A DNA stretch of 64,000 nt from Lentzea guizhouensis (GCF_001701025.1 NZ_CP016793.1:4278001-4342000); one strand, 5' to 3'; shown: positions 1-8,975, counted from the first letter of the stretch. Program-made: numbers and translations. Notes: generated by a model not told the origin, from the sequence alone.

Positions 1-1
1 C

Positions 2-115
2 CGCCTCACCGTGCAACGGCAGAACGGCGACTGGGTGCTCGCCGACGTGGCGATCGAGCGCTACAAGGCGTGCGGCCTGCTGCCCGAACCCCAGTCGGTG
101 ACCTGCGAGCGCTAG
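2..115 (+). CDS. C-terminal end of an unidentified protein (cut by window edge)
   Basis: An open frame entering from the left edge encodes 37 residues and stops at TAG. It reads ..NGDWVLADVAIERY.. and ends in VTCER. The pattern of a tryptophan in a beta-strand followed by a short charged tail resembles the C-terminus of Mce-associated or NTF2-like (SnoaL-type) proteins, but too little is present to assign a family. Its TAG stop shares the palindrome CTAG with the stop codon of the convergent SWIM gene, so the two genes overlap by 4 nt. Confidence 0.6.
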   Translation, partial: RLTVQRQNGDWVLADVAIERYKACGLLPEPQSVTCER

Positions 116-597
116 CGCGGTGCCCGCTCCACTTCCTTCGGCGCCTTCATGATCCGCGCCCGCAGCCCGAGATCACCCGCCGCCTGCTCGTACAACAGCT
201 CCCGCACCACCTCGGCCGGCAACGATCTCAGCCGGTCGCGCAGCTCCACGTCCTCCGCGTCCGGCGGCGGCACGGTCTCCCCGCGCTCCAGCAGCACCAG
301 CCCGACCGCCACGCAGTGCTTGCAGAAGAACCCCTCGGCGCCGTGCGGACAGGTGCACGAACCCGCCAGGTGCGTCTCCGCCCATGAGAGCTCCACCGAG
401 TACAGGGCGTCCTCGCTGCCACGCACCAGAGCCGTCACGTGCCTGCTGTGCACCCGCAACGCGCGCACGGAATCGCGGTAGGTCAAACCACGCCAGTACG
501 ACTTGGTGCCCGCGCGGTGCAACAGCAGGTCGGTGGTGAGGGTCGTCGACACGACGATCATCCAACCGGGTGACCGCGCGAACGAACAAACATCCAT
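112..597 (-). CDS. SWIM zinc-finger domain protein
   Basis: A 161-aa protein with a SWIM zinc-finger signature CxC...CxH (CTCPHG...FFCKH, about residues 80-95). SWIM domains bind zinc and usually mediate DNA or protein contacts. The upstream half is beta-rich and the C-terminal half is helical and charged. The function is not predictable beyond zinc binding. The start codon lies 1 nt after the TGA of the small membrane-protein gene at 599-754 (TGAGATG), so translation is probably coupled. An internal ATG at residue 13 is an alternative start. The gene converges on the partial gene at the left edge. Confidence 0.8.
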   Translation of the reverse strand: MDVCSFARSPGWMIVVSTTLTTDLLLHRAGTKSYWRGLTYRDSVRALRVHSRHVTALVRGSEDALYSVELSWAETHLAGSCTCPHGAEGFFCKHCVAVGLVLLERGETVPPPDAEDVELRDRLRSLPAEVVRELLYEQAAGDLGLRARIMKAPKEVERAPR

Positions 598-598
598 C

Positions 599-754
599 TC
601 AGCGTTTGCGCCGCACGATCAACACCACCACGACGGCCACCACCGCGGCCAGACCGGCAACGCCCAGTGCTAGGTCGGCCCACGCCGGGTCCGGCATCAG
701 GTCGGACGGTTGCGCCGTCAGCGGAGCCGATCGCATGAGGTCAAAACTAGCCAT
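599..754 (-). CDS. Small single-pass membrane protein
   Basis: A 51-aa open frame with an acidic/Pro-containing N-terminus, one hydrophobic segment of about 20 residues (GVAGLAAVVAVVVVLIV) and a basic RRKR tail. This is the topology of a small N-out membrane protein. It sits directly upstream of the SWIM gene, with a 1-nt gap between stop and start. Two starts are possible: ATG at 754, or ATG at 736, which has a TAGTTT box 6 nt upstream and could be leaderless. I recognise no family. Coding is inferred from the clean TM-plus-basic-tail pattern and the tight junction. Confidence 0.5.
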   Translation of the reverse strand: MASFDLMRSAPLTAQPSDLMPDPAWADLALGVAGLAAVVAVVVVLIVRRKR

Positions 755-796
755 TGGCCGCACGCGACGGCCAGCGTTGTGTGGGACCGTTGACCT

Positions 797-1486
797 GTGC
801 TGCAAGCCTGTCTGAACGGCTCCCGCACCGCGCAGGAGCACCCGGCCCTGCCGTTGAGCCCCGAGCGGCTGGCCGAGGACGCCGCCGACGTCGCCGCGCT
901 CGGTGTGACCTCCGTGCACTTCCACCCGAGGGACGTCATCGGTGCGCCGACGCTCGTCGGACCCGAGGTCGCCACCACGATCGCCACGGTCAGGGCGGCG
1001 GTGCCCGGCATCGAGATCGGGGTGTCCACCGACGTCGACGGGTCGCGCACCACGCTGGTCGCCAGCTGGGCGCCGCTCGCGACCGGACGGCCGGACATCG
1101 CCTCCGTGCGGGCCGGCGCGCCGGGCTGGCGGGAGGTCGTCGAGGCGCTGCACCGGGTCAACGTCGCCGTCGAGCTCGTGGTCGACAGCCCGGCCGCCGC
1201 CCAGCTGGTGCGGGACGTGGAGCGCGTGGCGCGGCTGAGGGTCACCGCGACCCGCGCGAACGTCGCGGAGCTGCTCGCCCACGTCGAACCGCTCAACCGG
1301 CCGATCCTGCTGCACGGCAGGGACGACGAGGCCTGGCCGCTGCTCGACCACGCCGGTCGCCTGGAACACAGCACGCGGATGGGCCTCGCGGACACGCTGG
1401 AGCTCCCCGACGGGCGCACGGCCAAGAACAACGTCGAGCTCGTCGCGATGGCCCGCAAGTCGCTGCGGACCAAGGCACCGCAGTAG
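797..1486 (+). CDS. DUF849/BKACE family protein (3-keto-5-aminohexanoate cleavage enzyme-like)
   Basis: A 229-aa TIM-barrel protein of the beta-keto acid cleavage enzyme family, which uses acetyl-CoA and a divalent metal to cleave beta-keto acids. The metal-binding strand is visible as VHFHPRD (near residue 40) and the terminal strand/helix as GLADTLELPDG...NNVELVAMAR. It is shorter than typical BKACE enzymes (about 270-300 aa), so the substrate cannot be inferred. The GTG start follows a short divergent region shared with the 599-754 gene, and no good Shine-Dalgarno is visible. It converges with the ACT-domain gene, 3 nt apart. Confidence 0.8.
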   Translation: MLQACLNGSRTAQEHPALPLSPERLAEDAADVAALGVTSVHFHPRDVIGAPTLVGPEVATTIATVRAAVPGIEIGVSTDVDGSRTTLVASWAPLATGRPDIASVRAGAPGWREVVEALHRVNVAVELVVDSPAAAQLVRDVERVARLRVTATRANVAELLAHVEPLNRPILLHGRDDEAWPLLDHAGRLEHSTRMGLADTLELPDGRTAKNNVELVAMARKSLRTKAPQ

Positions 1487-1489
1487 AGC

Positions 1490-2143
1490 TCAGTCCGGCA
1501 GCACCACGGCCACGATGCCCGCCAGGTGCGCGAGCCTCGCCACCTCGGCCGCGCGGAACATGGGGCCACCGGGGCGGCCGACGACCAGCACCCGGTCGGG
1601 CTTGCCCAGCGGCGTGGCGGCCAGCTCGGTGCCCAGCTCGCGCCAGGTCTCCGGCACCCACTCCTCCTCGCCGTCGAGCACGGTCGCGCGCTCCAGCGGG
1701 AACCACGGCACGTTCGCCATCCGCGTCTCCGGCGCGGCCGACGACGAGGTCAGCCGGTTGATGCCGGCGCCCTCGGGACCGACCACGACGGCCCAGCCGG
1801 CCCGGATGATCTTCGGGACGCCCTCGGTGAAGACCTCGAGGCCCTTGTGCGGCTCCTCGGCGATCTCCTCGACGAGCTCCAGCTCGCGGTGGGTGTCCAG
1901 GATGCCCGCGTACGGGCGCACGGCGTCGACCTCGACGCCGTCGACGGACTCGGCCGCGGTGATCAGCGTGTCCGGCAGGCGGCCGGACGGCAGCTCCACC
2001 ACGAGGTCGTCGATCGCCAGGCCGGAACCGCGTTCCACGACGTCCACGCTGAGTATGTCCGCCCCGATCTCTCCCAGTGCCGTTGCGACCGCGCCGAGGG
2101 TGCCGGGACGGTCCGGGAGCTGGACCCGGATCAGGAACGACAA
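1490..2143 (-). CDS. ACT-domain protein divergent from gatCAB
   Basis: A protein of about 217 aa with an N-terminal ACT-type small-molecule-binding fold (RVQLPDRPGTLGAVATALG, with DILSVDVVE following). The second half ends in a beta-strand/GRPGGPMFRAAE segment. ACT domains usually sense amino acids. I placed the start at TTG 2143 because a GGAGG motif sits 8 nt upstream and because my recollection of the mycobacterial homologue (Rv3013) begins at this strand. ATG at 2158 gives five more residues and is the alternative. Its conserved place divergent from gatC suggests a link to Glu/Gln metabolism or the transamidation pathway, but this is inference from position only. Confidence 0.8.
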   Translation of the reverse strand: MSFLIRVQLPDRPGTLGAVATALGEIGADILSVDVVERGSGLAIDDLVVELPSGRLPDTLITAAESVDGVEVDAVRPYAGILDTHRELELVEEIAEEPHKGLEVFTEGVPKIIRAGWAVVVGPEGAGINRLTSSSAAPETRMANVPWFPLERATVLDGEEEWVPETWRELGTELAATPLGKPDRVLVVGRPGGPMFRAAEVARLAHLAGIVAVVLPD

Positions 2144-2260
2144 GGTGAACGCCTCCATAGCTCGTGCTCGGGACCCCGCGTCCCGTGCCGTTGCCGGTCG
2201 GTGATTCTCGCAGACGCATCGTCAACGCATGACCTGCTGGTCGCGTTGCGGAACGGTTAA

Positions 2261-2327
2261 GTTGACGTGCCGCTCAACAGTAGAGCCGGTAACCCGTTCG
2301 AAGGCGCACCTGACCAGCCCATAGACT
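2261..2327 (+). promoter_or_regulatory. Candidate gatCAB promoter region
   Basis: The roughly 230-nt gap between the ACT gene and gatC holds a TTGACG hexamer at 2262-2267 inside a small inverted repeat (GTTGA at 2261-2265, TCAAC at 2274-2278). It also holds a TAGACT -10-like box at 2322-2327. The two boxes are not correctly spaced to each other, so which is used is unclear. Confidence 0.3.
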
Positions 2328-2373
2328 CACGGGGTTCCCGATTCGAATCCCGACCCTACGGGGGTTGACAGGA

Positions 2374-2673
2374 GTGCCCAGCATCTCCCGCGACGAGGTC
2401 GCGCACCTGGCGAAGCTCGCCAGGCTGGCCGTCACCGACGAAGAGCTCGACCTCTTCGCAGGCCAGCTCGACGTGATCCTCCAGTCGGTGGCGTCCGTCG
2501 GCGACATCGCCACGGCCGACATCCCGCCGACGTCGCACGCCGTTCCGCTGACCAACGTCTTCCGCGAGGACGTGGTCCGTCCGAGCCTCGGTCAGCAGCA
2601 GGCGCTTTCTGGCGCTCCTGACGCCGAGGACGGCCGGTTCCGCGTTCCCCGCATCCTTGGTGAGGAAGCATGA
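2374..2673 (+). CDS. gatC: Aspartyl/glutamyl-tRNA(Asn/Gln) amidotransferase subunit C
   Basis: The 99-aa GatC subunit, the small wrap-around chaperone-like subunit of the GatCAB amidotransferase that converts Glu-tRNA(Gln) (and Asp-tRNA(Asn) where needed) to the amidated form. The typical start [20 protein letters not shown] is visible, and the C-terminal part ends [13 protein letters not shown] chose GTG 2374 over TTG 2365 because it places the conserved ISRDEV four residues from the start. The stop overlaps the gatA start (ATGA), indicating translational coupling. It is the first gene of a four-gene operon. Confidence 0.95.
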   Translation: MPSISRDEVAHLAKLARLAVTDEELDLFAGQLDVILQSVASVGDIATADIPPTSHAVPLTNVFREDVVRPSLGQQQALSGAPDAEDGRFRVPRILGEEA

Positions 2674-4154
2674 CCAACGACCTGATCCACGCAGGAGCGG
2701 CCGAGCTGGCCGCGAAGATCCACAGCGGTGAGGTCACGTCGGTCGAGGTCACGCAGGCCCACCTCGACCGCATCGCCGAGACCGACGGGAAGGTCAACGC
2801 CTTCCTGCACGTCGACACCGAGGGCGCGCTCGCGCAGGCCCGCAGGGTCGACGCCGACGTCAAGGCGGGCAAGACCGTCTCGCCGCTGGCCGGTGTGCCG
2901 CTCGCGCTCAAGGACGTCATGACCACCGAGGGGATCCCGACCACGGTCGGTTCCAAGATCCTCGAAGGCTGGCTGCCGCCGTACGACGCGACGGTGACGC
3001 GCAAGCTCAAGGAAGCCGGCGTCGTCATCCTCGGCAAGACGAACATGGACGAGTTCGCCATGGGTTCGTCGACCGAGAACTCGGCCTACGGGCCCACCCA
3101 CAACCCGTGGGACCTCGACCGGATCCCCGGTGGTTCCGGTGGTGGCTCCTCGGCGTCGCTCGCCGCGTTCCAGGCGCCGCTCGCGATCGGCACCGACACC
3201 GGTGGCTCGATCCGCCAGCCCGGCGCGGTCACCGGCACCGTCGGCGTGAAGCCGACCTACGGTGGCGTGTCGCGCTACGGCCTCGTGGCGTTCTCGTCGA
3301 GCCTCGACCAGGCCGGTCCGTGTGCGCGCACGGTGCTCGACGCCGCGCTGCTGCACGAGGTCATCGCCGGCTACGACGAGATGGACTCCACGTCCATCAA
3401 CGCGCCGGTGCCGCCCGTGGTCGCCGCCGCCCGCGAAGGCCTGTCCGGTGACCTGTCCGGCCTGCGCGTCGGCGTCGTCACGCAGTTCAGCGGTGAGGGC
3501 TACCAGCAGGGCGTGCTGCGCAGCTTCGAGGCCGCCGTGTCGCAGCTCAAGGAGCTCGGCGCGGAGATCGCGGACGTGTCGTGCCCGAGCTTCGACCACG
3601 CGCTGCCCGCCTACTACCTCATCGCGCCGAGCGAGTGCTCGTCGAACCTCGCCCGGTTCGACGCCATGCGCTACGGCCTGCGCGTCGGCGACGACGGCAC
3701 GCGCAGCACCGAGGAGGTCATGTCGCTGACCCGCGAGGCCGGCTTCGGTCCCGAGGTCAAGCGCCGCATCATGATCGGCACGTACGCGCTGTCGTCGGGC
3801 TACTACGACGCCTACTACGGCTCGGCGCAGAAGGTCCGCACGCTCATCACGCAGGACTTCGCGAAGGCCTTCGAGAAGTTCGACGTGCTGATCTCGCCGA
3901 CCACGCCGACCACGGCGTTCAAGATCGGTGAGCGCGCGAACGACCCGATGGCCATGTACAAGGCCGACCTCTGCACCATCCCGGCGAACCTCGCCGGCAC
4001 CCCCGCCATGAGCGTGCCGAGCGGCCTGTCCGATGAGGACGGTCTGCCGGTCGGCCTGCAGATCATGGCTCCCGCACTGCAGGACCACCGCATGTACCGC
4101 GTGGCCGCCGCCTACGAGCTGGCGCGTGGCGCCTTTGGAGGGCCGTCGCTGTGA
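2670..4154 (+). CDS. gatA: Glutamyl-tRNA(Gln) amidotransferase subunit A
   Basis: A 494-aa amidase-signature enzyme, the glutaminase subunit that releases ammonia for GatB. The amidase signature is visible as [13 protein letters not shown] and [11 protein letters not shown] (residues about 150-180), carrying the Ser-cis-Ser-Lys catalytic set. The catalytic lysine lies upstream in [10 protein letters not shown]. Length is normal for GatA. The start overlaps gatC. Its stop overlaps the GTG of a 65-aa membrane protein that sits between gatA and gatB. No internal frameshift or missing motif was seen. Confidence 0.97.
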   Translation: MTNDLIHAGAAELAAKIHSGEVTSVEVTQAHLDRIAETDGKVNAFLHVDTEGALAQARRVDADVKAGKTVSPLAGVPLALKDVMTTEGIPTTVGSKILEGWLPPYDATVTRKLKEAGVVILGKTNMDEFAMGSSTENSAYGPTHNPWDLDRIPGGSGGGSSASLAAFQAPLAIGTDTGGSIRQPGAVTGTVGVKPTYGGVSRYGLVAFSSSLDQAGPCARTVLDAALLHEVIAGYDEMDSTSINAPVPPVVAAAREGLSGDLSGLRVGVVTQFSGEGYQQGVLRSFEAAVSQLKELGAEIADVSCPSFDHALPAYYLIAPSECSSNLARFDAMRYGLRVGDDGTRSTEEVMSLTREAGFGPEVKRRIMIGTYALSSGYYDAYYGSAQKVRTLITQDFAKAFEKFDVLISPTTPTTAFKIGERANDPMAMYKADLCTIPANLAGTPAMSVPSGLSDEDGLPVGLQIMAPALQDHRMYRVAAAYELARGAFGGPSL

Positions 4155-4348
4155 ACATCAAGAAGGCACGGGGTCTCTTCGGCCTCGCCGGCGCCGTGGT
4201 CGGTGCCGTGGGAGCGTTCTCCGGCTTGAAGGTCGCCAGGGAGAAGAAGGACAAGCTGGCACTGGCGAACGCGATCGCGAGCTTCGTCGTGGCGATCACC
4301 GGTGCGGCGCTGGCCGCGCGTGCCCTGCGGAAGGACGAGCTGGCATGA
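4151..4348 (+). CDS. Small two-helix membrane protein embedded in the gat operon
   Basis: A 65-aa protein with two hydrophobic segments (about residues 9-27 and 41-57) separated by a highly charged loop (KVAREKKDK), the pattern of a helical hairpin in the membrane. Its GTG start overlaps the gatA TGA (GTGA) and its TGA overlaps the gatB ATG (ATGA), so it is locked into the reading of the operon and probably needed for ribosome hand-over to gatB. I do not recognise the family. It could be a conserved accessory protein or mainly a translational bridge. Confidence 0.75.
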   Translation: MNIKKARGLFGLAGAVVGAVGAFSGLKVAREKKDKLALANAIASFVVAITGAALAARALRKDELA

Positions 4349-5847
4349 CCTCTCTCGTTGAGCTGATGGACTACGACGAGGTCGTCGAGAAGTACGACCC
4401 CGTCCTGGGTCTTGAGGTGCACGTCGAGCTGCACACGAACACGAAGATGTTCTGCGGCTGCGCCAACGCCTTCGGCGGCGAGCCGAACACGAACACCTGC
4501 CCGACCTGCCTGGGCCTGCCCGGCTCGCTGCCCGTGGTCAACGCCAAGGCGGTCGAGTCCGCGATCCGCATCGGCCTCGCGCTGAACTGCGAGATCGCCG
4601 AGTGGTGCCGGTTCGCGCGGAAGAACTACTTCTACCCGGACATGCCGAAGAACTTCCAGACGTCGCAGTACGACGAGCCGATCGCCTTCAACGGCTGGCT
4701 CGACGTGACGCTGGACGACGGCGAGGTCCTCCGGGTCGAGATCGAGCGCGCGCACATGGAGGAGGACACCGGCAAGTCGCTGCACGTCGGTGGCGCCACC
4801 GGCCGCATCCACGGCGCCGAGCACTCGCTGCTCGACTACAACCGCGCCGGCGTGCCGCTGATCGAGATCGTCACGAAGATGATCCCGGGCACCAAGGAGC
4901 GCGCTCCCGAGGTCGCCCGCGCGTACGTGACGGCGTTGCGCGACCTGCTCAAGGCGCTCGACGTGTCCGACGTCCGCATGGACCAGGGCTCGCTGCGCTG
5001 CGACGCGAACGTGTCGCTGTCGCCGAAGACCACCGGCGCGCTGGGCACCCGCACCGAGACCAAGAACGTCAACTCGCTGCGCAGCGTCGAGCGCGCCGTG
5101 CGCTTCGAGATGACGCGCCAGGCCGCGGTGCTCGCCTCCGGCGGCGAGGTGACCCAGGAGACCCGTCACTTCGACGAGTCGTCCGGCACCACCTCGCCCG
5201 GCCGCAAGAAGGAGACGGCGGAGGACTACCGCTACTTCCCCGAGCCGGACCTGGTCCCGATCGCGCCGTCGCGCGAGTGGGTCGAGGAGCTCCGCGGCAC
5301 CCTGCCCGAGCTGCCCTGGGAGCGCCGCGCGCGCATCCAGAAGGACTGGAACCTCACCGACGAGGTCCTGCGCGACCTGGTCAACGCCGGTGCGCTCGAC
5401 CTCATCGAGGCCACCGTCGTCGCGGGCGCGAAGCCGGACGAGGCCCGCTCCTGGTGGGTGTCCTACCTCGCGCAACAGGCCAACACCCGCGGCGTCGAGC
5501 TGTCCGGCCTGCCCATCACGCCTGCCGACGTGGCTCGCGTGATCGAGCTGGTCAACTCCGGTGCGCTCACCAACAAGCTCGCCCGCGAGGCCGTCAACGG
5601 CGTCCTCGAGGGCGAGGGCTCCCCGGACGACGTCGTCGAGAAGCGCGGCCTGAAGGTCGTCTCGGACGACTCGGCGCTCGAGAAGGCCGTCGACGAGGCC
5701 CTGGCCGCCCAGCCCGACGTCGCGCAGAAGATCCGCGACGGCAAGGTCCAGGCCGCCGGTGCGATCGTGGGCGCCGTCATGAAGGCGACGAAAGGCCAGG
5801 CGGACGCCGCACGTGTGCGCGAGATCATCATTGCGCGTTGTAGCTGA
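4345..5847 (+). CDS. gatB: Aspartyl/glutamyl-tRNA(Asn/Gln) amidotransferase subunit B
   Basis: The 500-aa GatB, which binds misacylated tRNA, activates the acyl-carboxylate with ATP and transfers ammonia. The N-terminal region has [18 protein letters not shown] followed by [15 protein letters not shown], the Cys-rich zinc-type motif of GatB. The kinase-like cradle continues through EDTGKSLH and [14 protein letters not shown]. The last 150 residues form the YqeY-like tail that recognises tRNA. The start overlaps the preceding small gene. The operon ends in a strong hairpin 58 nt downstream. A tRNA-Gln gene lies at 38.75 kb in the same window. Confidence 0.97.
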   Translation: MTSLVELMDYDEVVEKYDPVLGLEVHVELHTNTKMFCGCANAFGGEPNTNTCPTCLGLPGSLPVVNAKAVESAIRIGLALNCEIAEWCRFARKNYFYPDMPKNFQTSQYDEPIAFNGWLDVTLDDGEVLRVEIERAHMEEDTGKSLHVGGATGRIHGAEHSLLDYNRAGVPLIEIVTKMIPGTKERAPEVARAYVTALRDLLKALDVSDVRMDQGSLRCDANVSLSPKTTGALGTRTETKNVNSLRSVERAVRFEMTRQAAVLASGGEVTQETRHFDESSGTTSPGRKKETAEDYRYFPEPDLVPIAPSREWVEELRGTLPELPWERRARIQKDWNLTDEVLRDLVNAGALDLIEATVVAGAKPDEARSWWVSYLAQQANTRGVELSGLPITPADVARVIELVNSGALTNKLAREAVNGVLEGEGSPDDVVEKRGLKVVSDDSALEKAVDEALAAQPDVAQKIRDGKVQAAGAIVGAVMKATKGQADAARVREIIIARCS

Positions 5848-5904
5848 GAAATTGCCGACCGTACGAGGCCAAAACGTCCGGTCAGATACGAAATAGACGT
5901 CTAC

Positions 5905-5946
5905 ATCACAAAGGGTCACCTGTTTTCGCAGGTGGCCCTTTGTGAT
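5905..5946. terminator. Hairpin terminator after gatB
   Basis: An 18-bp stem with one G-U pair around a TTTTCG loop (left arm 5905-5922, right arm 5929-5946). There is no long T-run on either strand, so it is probably a GC-rich actinobacterial-type terminator or RNA-end stabiliser. Confidence 0.75.
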
Positions 5947-6018
5947 CTTAGGCCGACCGAGTGGCTGTTAGCTAAATGAGACGTATACCCGTAGCGGTGT
6001 GTGCCACTCTCTCCATGC

Positions 6019-6069
6019 ATCCATCTGGGGGGATGGATCATCAATAGTCCAAACGAGGGGGGAAACCTC
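6019..6069 (+). promoter_or_regulatory. Structured 5' leader of the 82-aa gene
   Basis: Two small hairpins precede the start codon: ATCCATC (6019-6025) with GATGGAT (6032-6038), and GAGG (6055-6058) with CCTC (6066-6069). The second encloses the G-rich Shine-Dalgarno, so access to the ribosome site may be gated. Regulation is inferred only from the structure. Confidence 0.35.
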
Positions 6070-6318
6070 ATGACGACGCAGCGTGAAGGGTTCTTGGGCG
6101 ACATCGTCGACAAGGTCAAGGACCTGCTCGACAGCCCGGAGCCGAAGAAGACCCCGGAGCCGGAAGACCCGCCGTTGACGCCGCAGTGCTGCGGCCCCAA
6201 CCCGCCGGGATGGCCGATCATGGGCGGCCACAAGGTCGTCACCGAGGGCCCGGTCGAGCACGAGCTCAACTGCCCGAACCACCCGGACAACGTGGCCAAG
6301 GAAGAAGTGGCCAGCTAG
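6070..6318 (+). CDS. Small Cys/Pro-rich protein next to the CHAT protease
   Basis: An 82-aa protein. Residues 8-21 (FLGDIVDKVKDLLD) form an amphipathic helix. Residues 22-37 are a Pro/Glu/Lys-rich linker (SPEPKKTPEPEDPP). The C-terminal half has a vicinal Cys pair (QCCGPNPPGWP), a third Cys in ELNCPNHPDN and three His residues. No signal peptide or TM segment is visible. The start at 6070 is set by the run of G before it; an upstream ATG at 6001 lacks a ribosome site. It is separated from the TPR-CHAT gene by a 16-bp hairpin, so both may come from one transcript with the small gene in excess. It is not a family I recognise. A substrate or partner of the CHAT protease is a reasonable guess. 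Confidence 0.7.
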   Translation: MTTQREGFLGDIVDKVKDLLDSPEPKKTPEPEDPPLTPQCCGPNPPGWPIMGGHKVVTEGPVEHELNCPNHPDNVAKEEVAS

Positions 6319-6327
6319 TCACGCTCC

Positions 6328-6372
6328 GCGCTGTCCTTCAACCGGTGTCTGCGCCTGGTTGGAGGACAGCGC
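6328..6372 (+). terminator. Hairpin between the 82-aa gene and the CHAT gene
   Basis: A 16-bp stem with one G-U pair (6328-6343 with 6357-6372) and a 13-nt loop, placed in the 83-nt gap. It has no T-tail, so read-through into the CHAT gene is likely, giving unequal expression of the two genes. Confidence 0.6.
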
Positions 6373-6401
6373 CATTCGGGCGAATGTGGTGTGATGATCA
6401 C

Positions 6402-8975
6402 ATGCCCGCTCGTGCCCTGGAGAGAGCGCGCGAGATGTACCAGAAGGGGTGGACGGAGCAGGCGAACTTCCGCTTCCCGCCCGCTATTCGACTTCTGAAG
6501 CGTGCACTCGTGCACGTCGATCGTGCCCCGGACAGTCCCGAACGGACTGAGGTTCGGGCCCGCATCCTCTACAGCCTTGCCAAGTCCATCGGCGAGGCGA
6601 CCGGCTCCGACTCGTACGCCGAGCTGTTCGACCAGGCCCGCAGGGAGATCGAACTGCTGGAAGACCCGTGGCAGCGGATCATCCTGAAGGGCAGCGCCGA
6701 CTACAACCAGGGCGCCTTGATCATGCGCATGGGCCAGCCGGAACAGGCGGTCCAGTGGTTCGACGACTTCATCGACTTCACCGAAGACGCAATGCGCACC
6801 TCGCCAGAGCGCATCGACACGGAGTGGGTGCAGCGGCTCGCGGCGTGCCTGACCACCAGGGCGCTGGCGAACGCGGCCATCCGCCGTCGCGAGTCCGCGA
6901 TCGCCGACCTGCAGCGGGTCGAGGACCTCAGTCGCGAGCACAGCCTGGACAACATCTACCCGTACACGGTCATGGCGCTCGCCAACATCTACAAGCAGAG
7001 CGGCGATCTCGTCGAGGCCCTGCGCCGCTACGAGGAAGCCGAGCGCATCTTCCGCGCGACCGAACAGCTGTCGGTGCTCGCCGGGGTCCAGCTCCTGCAC
7101 GCGGAGTGCATGCTCATGGTCGGTATGTCCGACGACGTCGGCCGGATGCTCGACGAGGCCTTGCCGGTGCTGCGCCAGTCGAAGGTCAGCCAGGAAACCG
7201 CCGAGGTCGAGATGTACCGGGCGTCGGCGGCCCTGTTGGACGACCAGTTCGACCTGGCCCGGCGGATGGCCAAGGCGTCCATGCGCAAGCTCGAGAAGCG
7301 TGGCAGCAAGTGGTGGATGATGGCCGCGCTGATCGAGCTCTGGGCGCACGCCATGCAGGTGAAGCGCGTGACGAACTCGTTGGTGCAGAAGGCGCTGACC
7401 CTGTCGGCGCACCTGGAGGCCAACCACCTGCTCGACGAAGCATGGCTCGCCAAGGTGCTCGCCGTCCGACTGGAACTGCGCAGGGGAAGGCTTGTCGAGG
7501 GCGAGGAGTTGCTGCAGCAGCTGCCCGGTCCCCGTGCGGTCACCCCGCTTGAGCACCGCATGCAACGCAGGCTCGTGCTCGCCGAGCTCGCCCTGGCCAA
7601 GGGGGATCGCCGCACCGCGCTGATGCACGCGCGCAAGGGGCTGGACGAGCTCGGACTGGTGCGTGACCAGCTCGGCGGGCTGGAGCTGGTGTCGGCGACG
7701 GCGGTGCACGGCCGGGAGCTGCGGGACCTCGCGATCAGGCTGGCGTTGGAGAGCAGCAACGCACGGCAGGTGTTCGTCTGGCTGGAGCGCACGCGTGCGC
7801 AGACCTACCGCTACGAACCCCAGGAGCTGGTCGAGAACCCCGAGCTGGCCGAGCGGATCGCCGAGGTGCGCGGTCTCGGGCGGGAGTTGATGCGTGCCGG
7901 TCTCGACGGCCGTCCCACGACCAAGCTGCGGGCCGAGATCGCCAAGGCGCAGCGGGAGGCGAACCGGCTCGGGTGGCACGCGCAGCGCTGGGGGCGGACT
8001 CGTCCGATGGCGACGGTCACCGAGGTGTTCGCCGAGCTGGGTGAACGCGCGATGGTCAGCTTTGTGGTCTCGCGCGGCGAGATGGTGGCCGTGGTGCTGG
8101 CGGGCGGCCGGGTGCGGATGGTGCGGCTTGGTGCTGCCGGTGAAGCGCTCGAAGGGGCGCAGCGGCTGCACTTCGACCTCAACGCGCTGGCTCCCGACCA
8201 CCTGCCGCCGCCGTTGGTGCAGGTCATCGGCGCATCGGCGCGCAAGCAGGCGGACGTGCTGGACACCCTGCTCGTGAAGCCGCTCGTGCACCTCATCGGG
8301 CAGCGCGAGCTGGTCATGGTGCCGACGGGGTCGTTGTACGCGGTGCCGTGGGGGGTGTTGCCGAGCCTGCACGGACGGCCCGTCACGACCGCGCCGTCGG
8401 CCACCGCCTGGCTCGCCGCCACCCAGGCCGCGGAAGCCGGGACTGACCGGGTGTTGCTGGTGCGGGGACCGGGGTTGCAGTTCGCGGACGGGGAGCTGGA
8501 CCGGTTGGGCGCGCAGCACGAGAAGGCGACCGTGCTGGCGGGCGAGAAGGCGACCGCGGGGGAGGTGCTCGCCCACCTCGACGGTGCGGACCTGGTGCAC
8601 GTGGCGGCGCACGGGGAGCACGAGAACGAGAACGCGTTGTTCTCGCGGCTGGAGCTGTTCGACGGGCCGTTGTTCGCGCACGAGCTGGGACGGCTGCGCA
8701 AGCCACCGGCTCAGGTGGTGCTGTCGGCGTGCTCGCTCGCGTTGAACCGCATCCGGCCGGGTGACGAGGCGCTCGGGTTCGCCGGGGCGATGCTCGCCGG
8801 TGGCACGCGGACCGTGGTGGCGGCGGCCAGCAAGGTCGGCGACGAGGCGAGCGCGGCGGCGATGGCCGACTACCACCGGGCGCTGGTGGCGGGGGCGGCG
8901 CCGGCGGTCGCGCTGGCGGAGGCGATGGCGAAGGACCCGTTCCGCCGGCCGTTCCTCTGCCTGGGCTCCGGCTAG
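6402..8975 (+). CDS. TPR-repeat protein with C-terminal CHAT (caspase-like) protease domain
   Basis: An 857-aa protein. Roughly residues 1-520 are alpha-helical repeats of TPR type (for example YPYTVMALANIYKQSGDLVEAL). The C-terminal 300 residues are a CHAT domain of the caspase/separase-like clan. The likely catalytic dyad is intact: His737 in VHVAAHGEHEN and Cys777 in VVLSACSLALN, followed by the usual GDEALGFAGAMLAGGTRTVV. CHAT-TPR proteins act as regulated proteases in bacterial conflict and cell-death systems. The activating signal and substrate here are unknown. ATG 6402 is chosen as the start; in-frame ATG 6384 is possible, and neither has a strong Shine-Dalgarno. The only close partner is the small Cys-rich gene upstream. 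Confidence 0.88.
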   Translation: MPARALERAREMYQKGWTEQANFRFPPAIRLLKRALVHVDRAPDSPERTEVRARILYSLAKSIGEATGSDSYAELFDQARREIELLEDPWQRIILKGSADYNQGALIMRMGQPEQAVQWFDDFIDFTEDAMRTSPERIDTEWVQRLAACLTTRALANAAIRRRESAIADLQRVEDLSREHSLDNIYPYTVMALANIYKQSGDLVEALRRYEEAERIFRATEQLSVLAGVQLLHAECMLMVGMSDDVGRMLDEALPVLRQSKVSQETAEVEMYRASAALLDDQFDLARRMAKASMRKLEKRGSKWWMMAALIELWAHAMQVKRVTNSLVQKALTLSAHLEANHLLDEAWLAKVLAVRLELRRGRLVEGEELLQQLPGPRAVTPLEHRMQRRLVLAELALAKGDRRTALMHARKGLDELGLVRDQLGGLELVSATAVHGRELRDLAIRLALESSNARQVFVWLERTRAQTYRYEPQELVENPELAERIAEVRGLGRELMRAGLDGRPTTKLRAEIAKAQREANRLGWHAQRWGRTRPMATVTEVFAELGERAMVSFVVSRGEMVAVVLAGGRVRMVRLGAAGEALEGAQRLHFDLNALAPDHLPPPLVQVIGASARKQADVLDTLLVKPLVHLIGQRELVMVPTGSLYAVPWGVLPSLHGRPVTTAPSATAWLAATQAAEAGTDRVLLVRGPGLQFADGELDRLGAQHEKATVLAGEKATAGEVLAHLDGADLVHVAAHGEHENENALFSRLELFDGPLFAHELGRLRKPPAQVVLSACSLALNRIRPGDEALGFAGAMLAGGTRTVVAAASKVGDEASAAAMADYHRALVAGAAPAVALAEAMAKDPFRRPFLCLGSG

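Noticed and set aside
4063..5919. Very long minus-strand frame opposite gatB (and similar frames opposite other genes)
   Set aside because: Shadow frames typical of high-GC DNA; Arg/Gly/His-rich composition and no conserved motif, while the + strand encodes known proteins.
6001..6069. Longer start for the 82-aa protein
   Set aside because: The extra 23 residues cover leader hairpins and there is no ribosome site; the ATG at 6070 follows a strong G-rich site.
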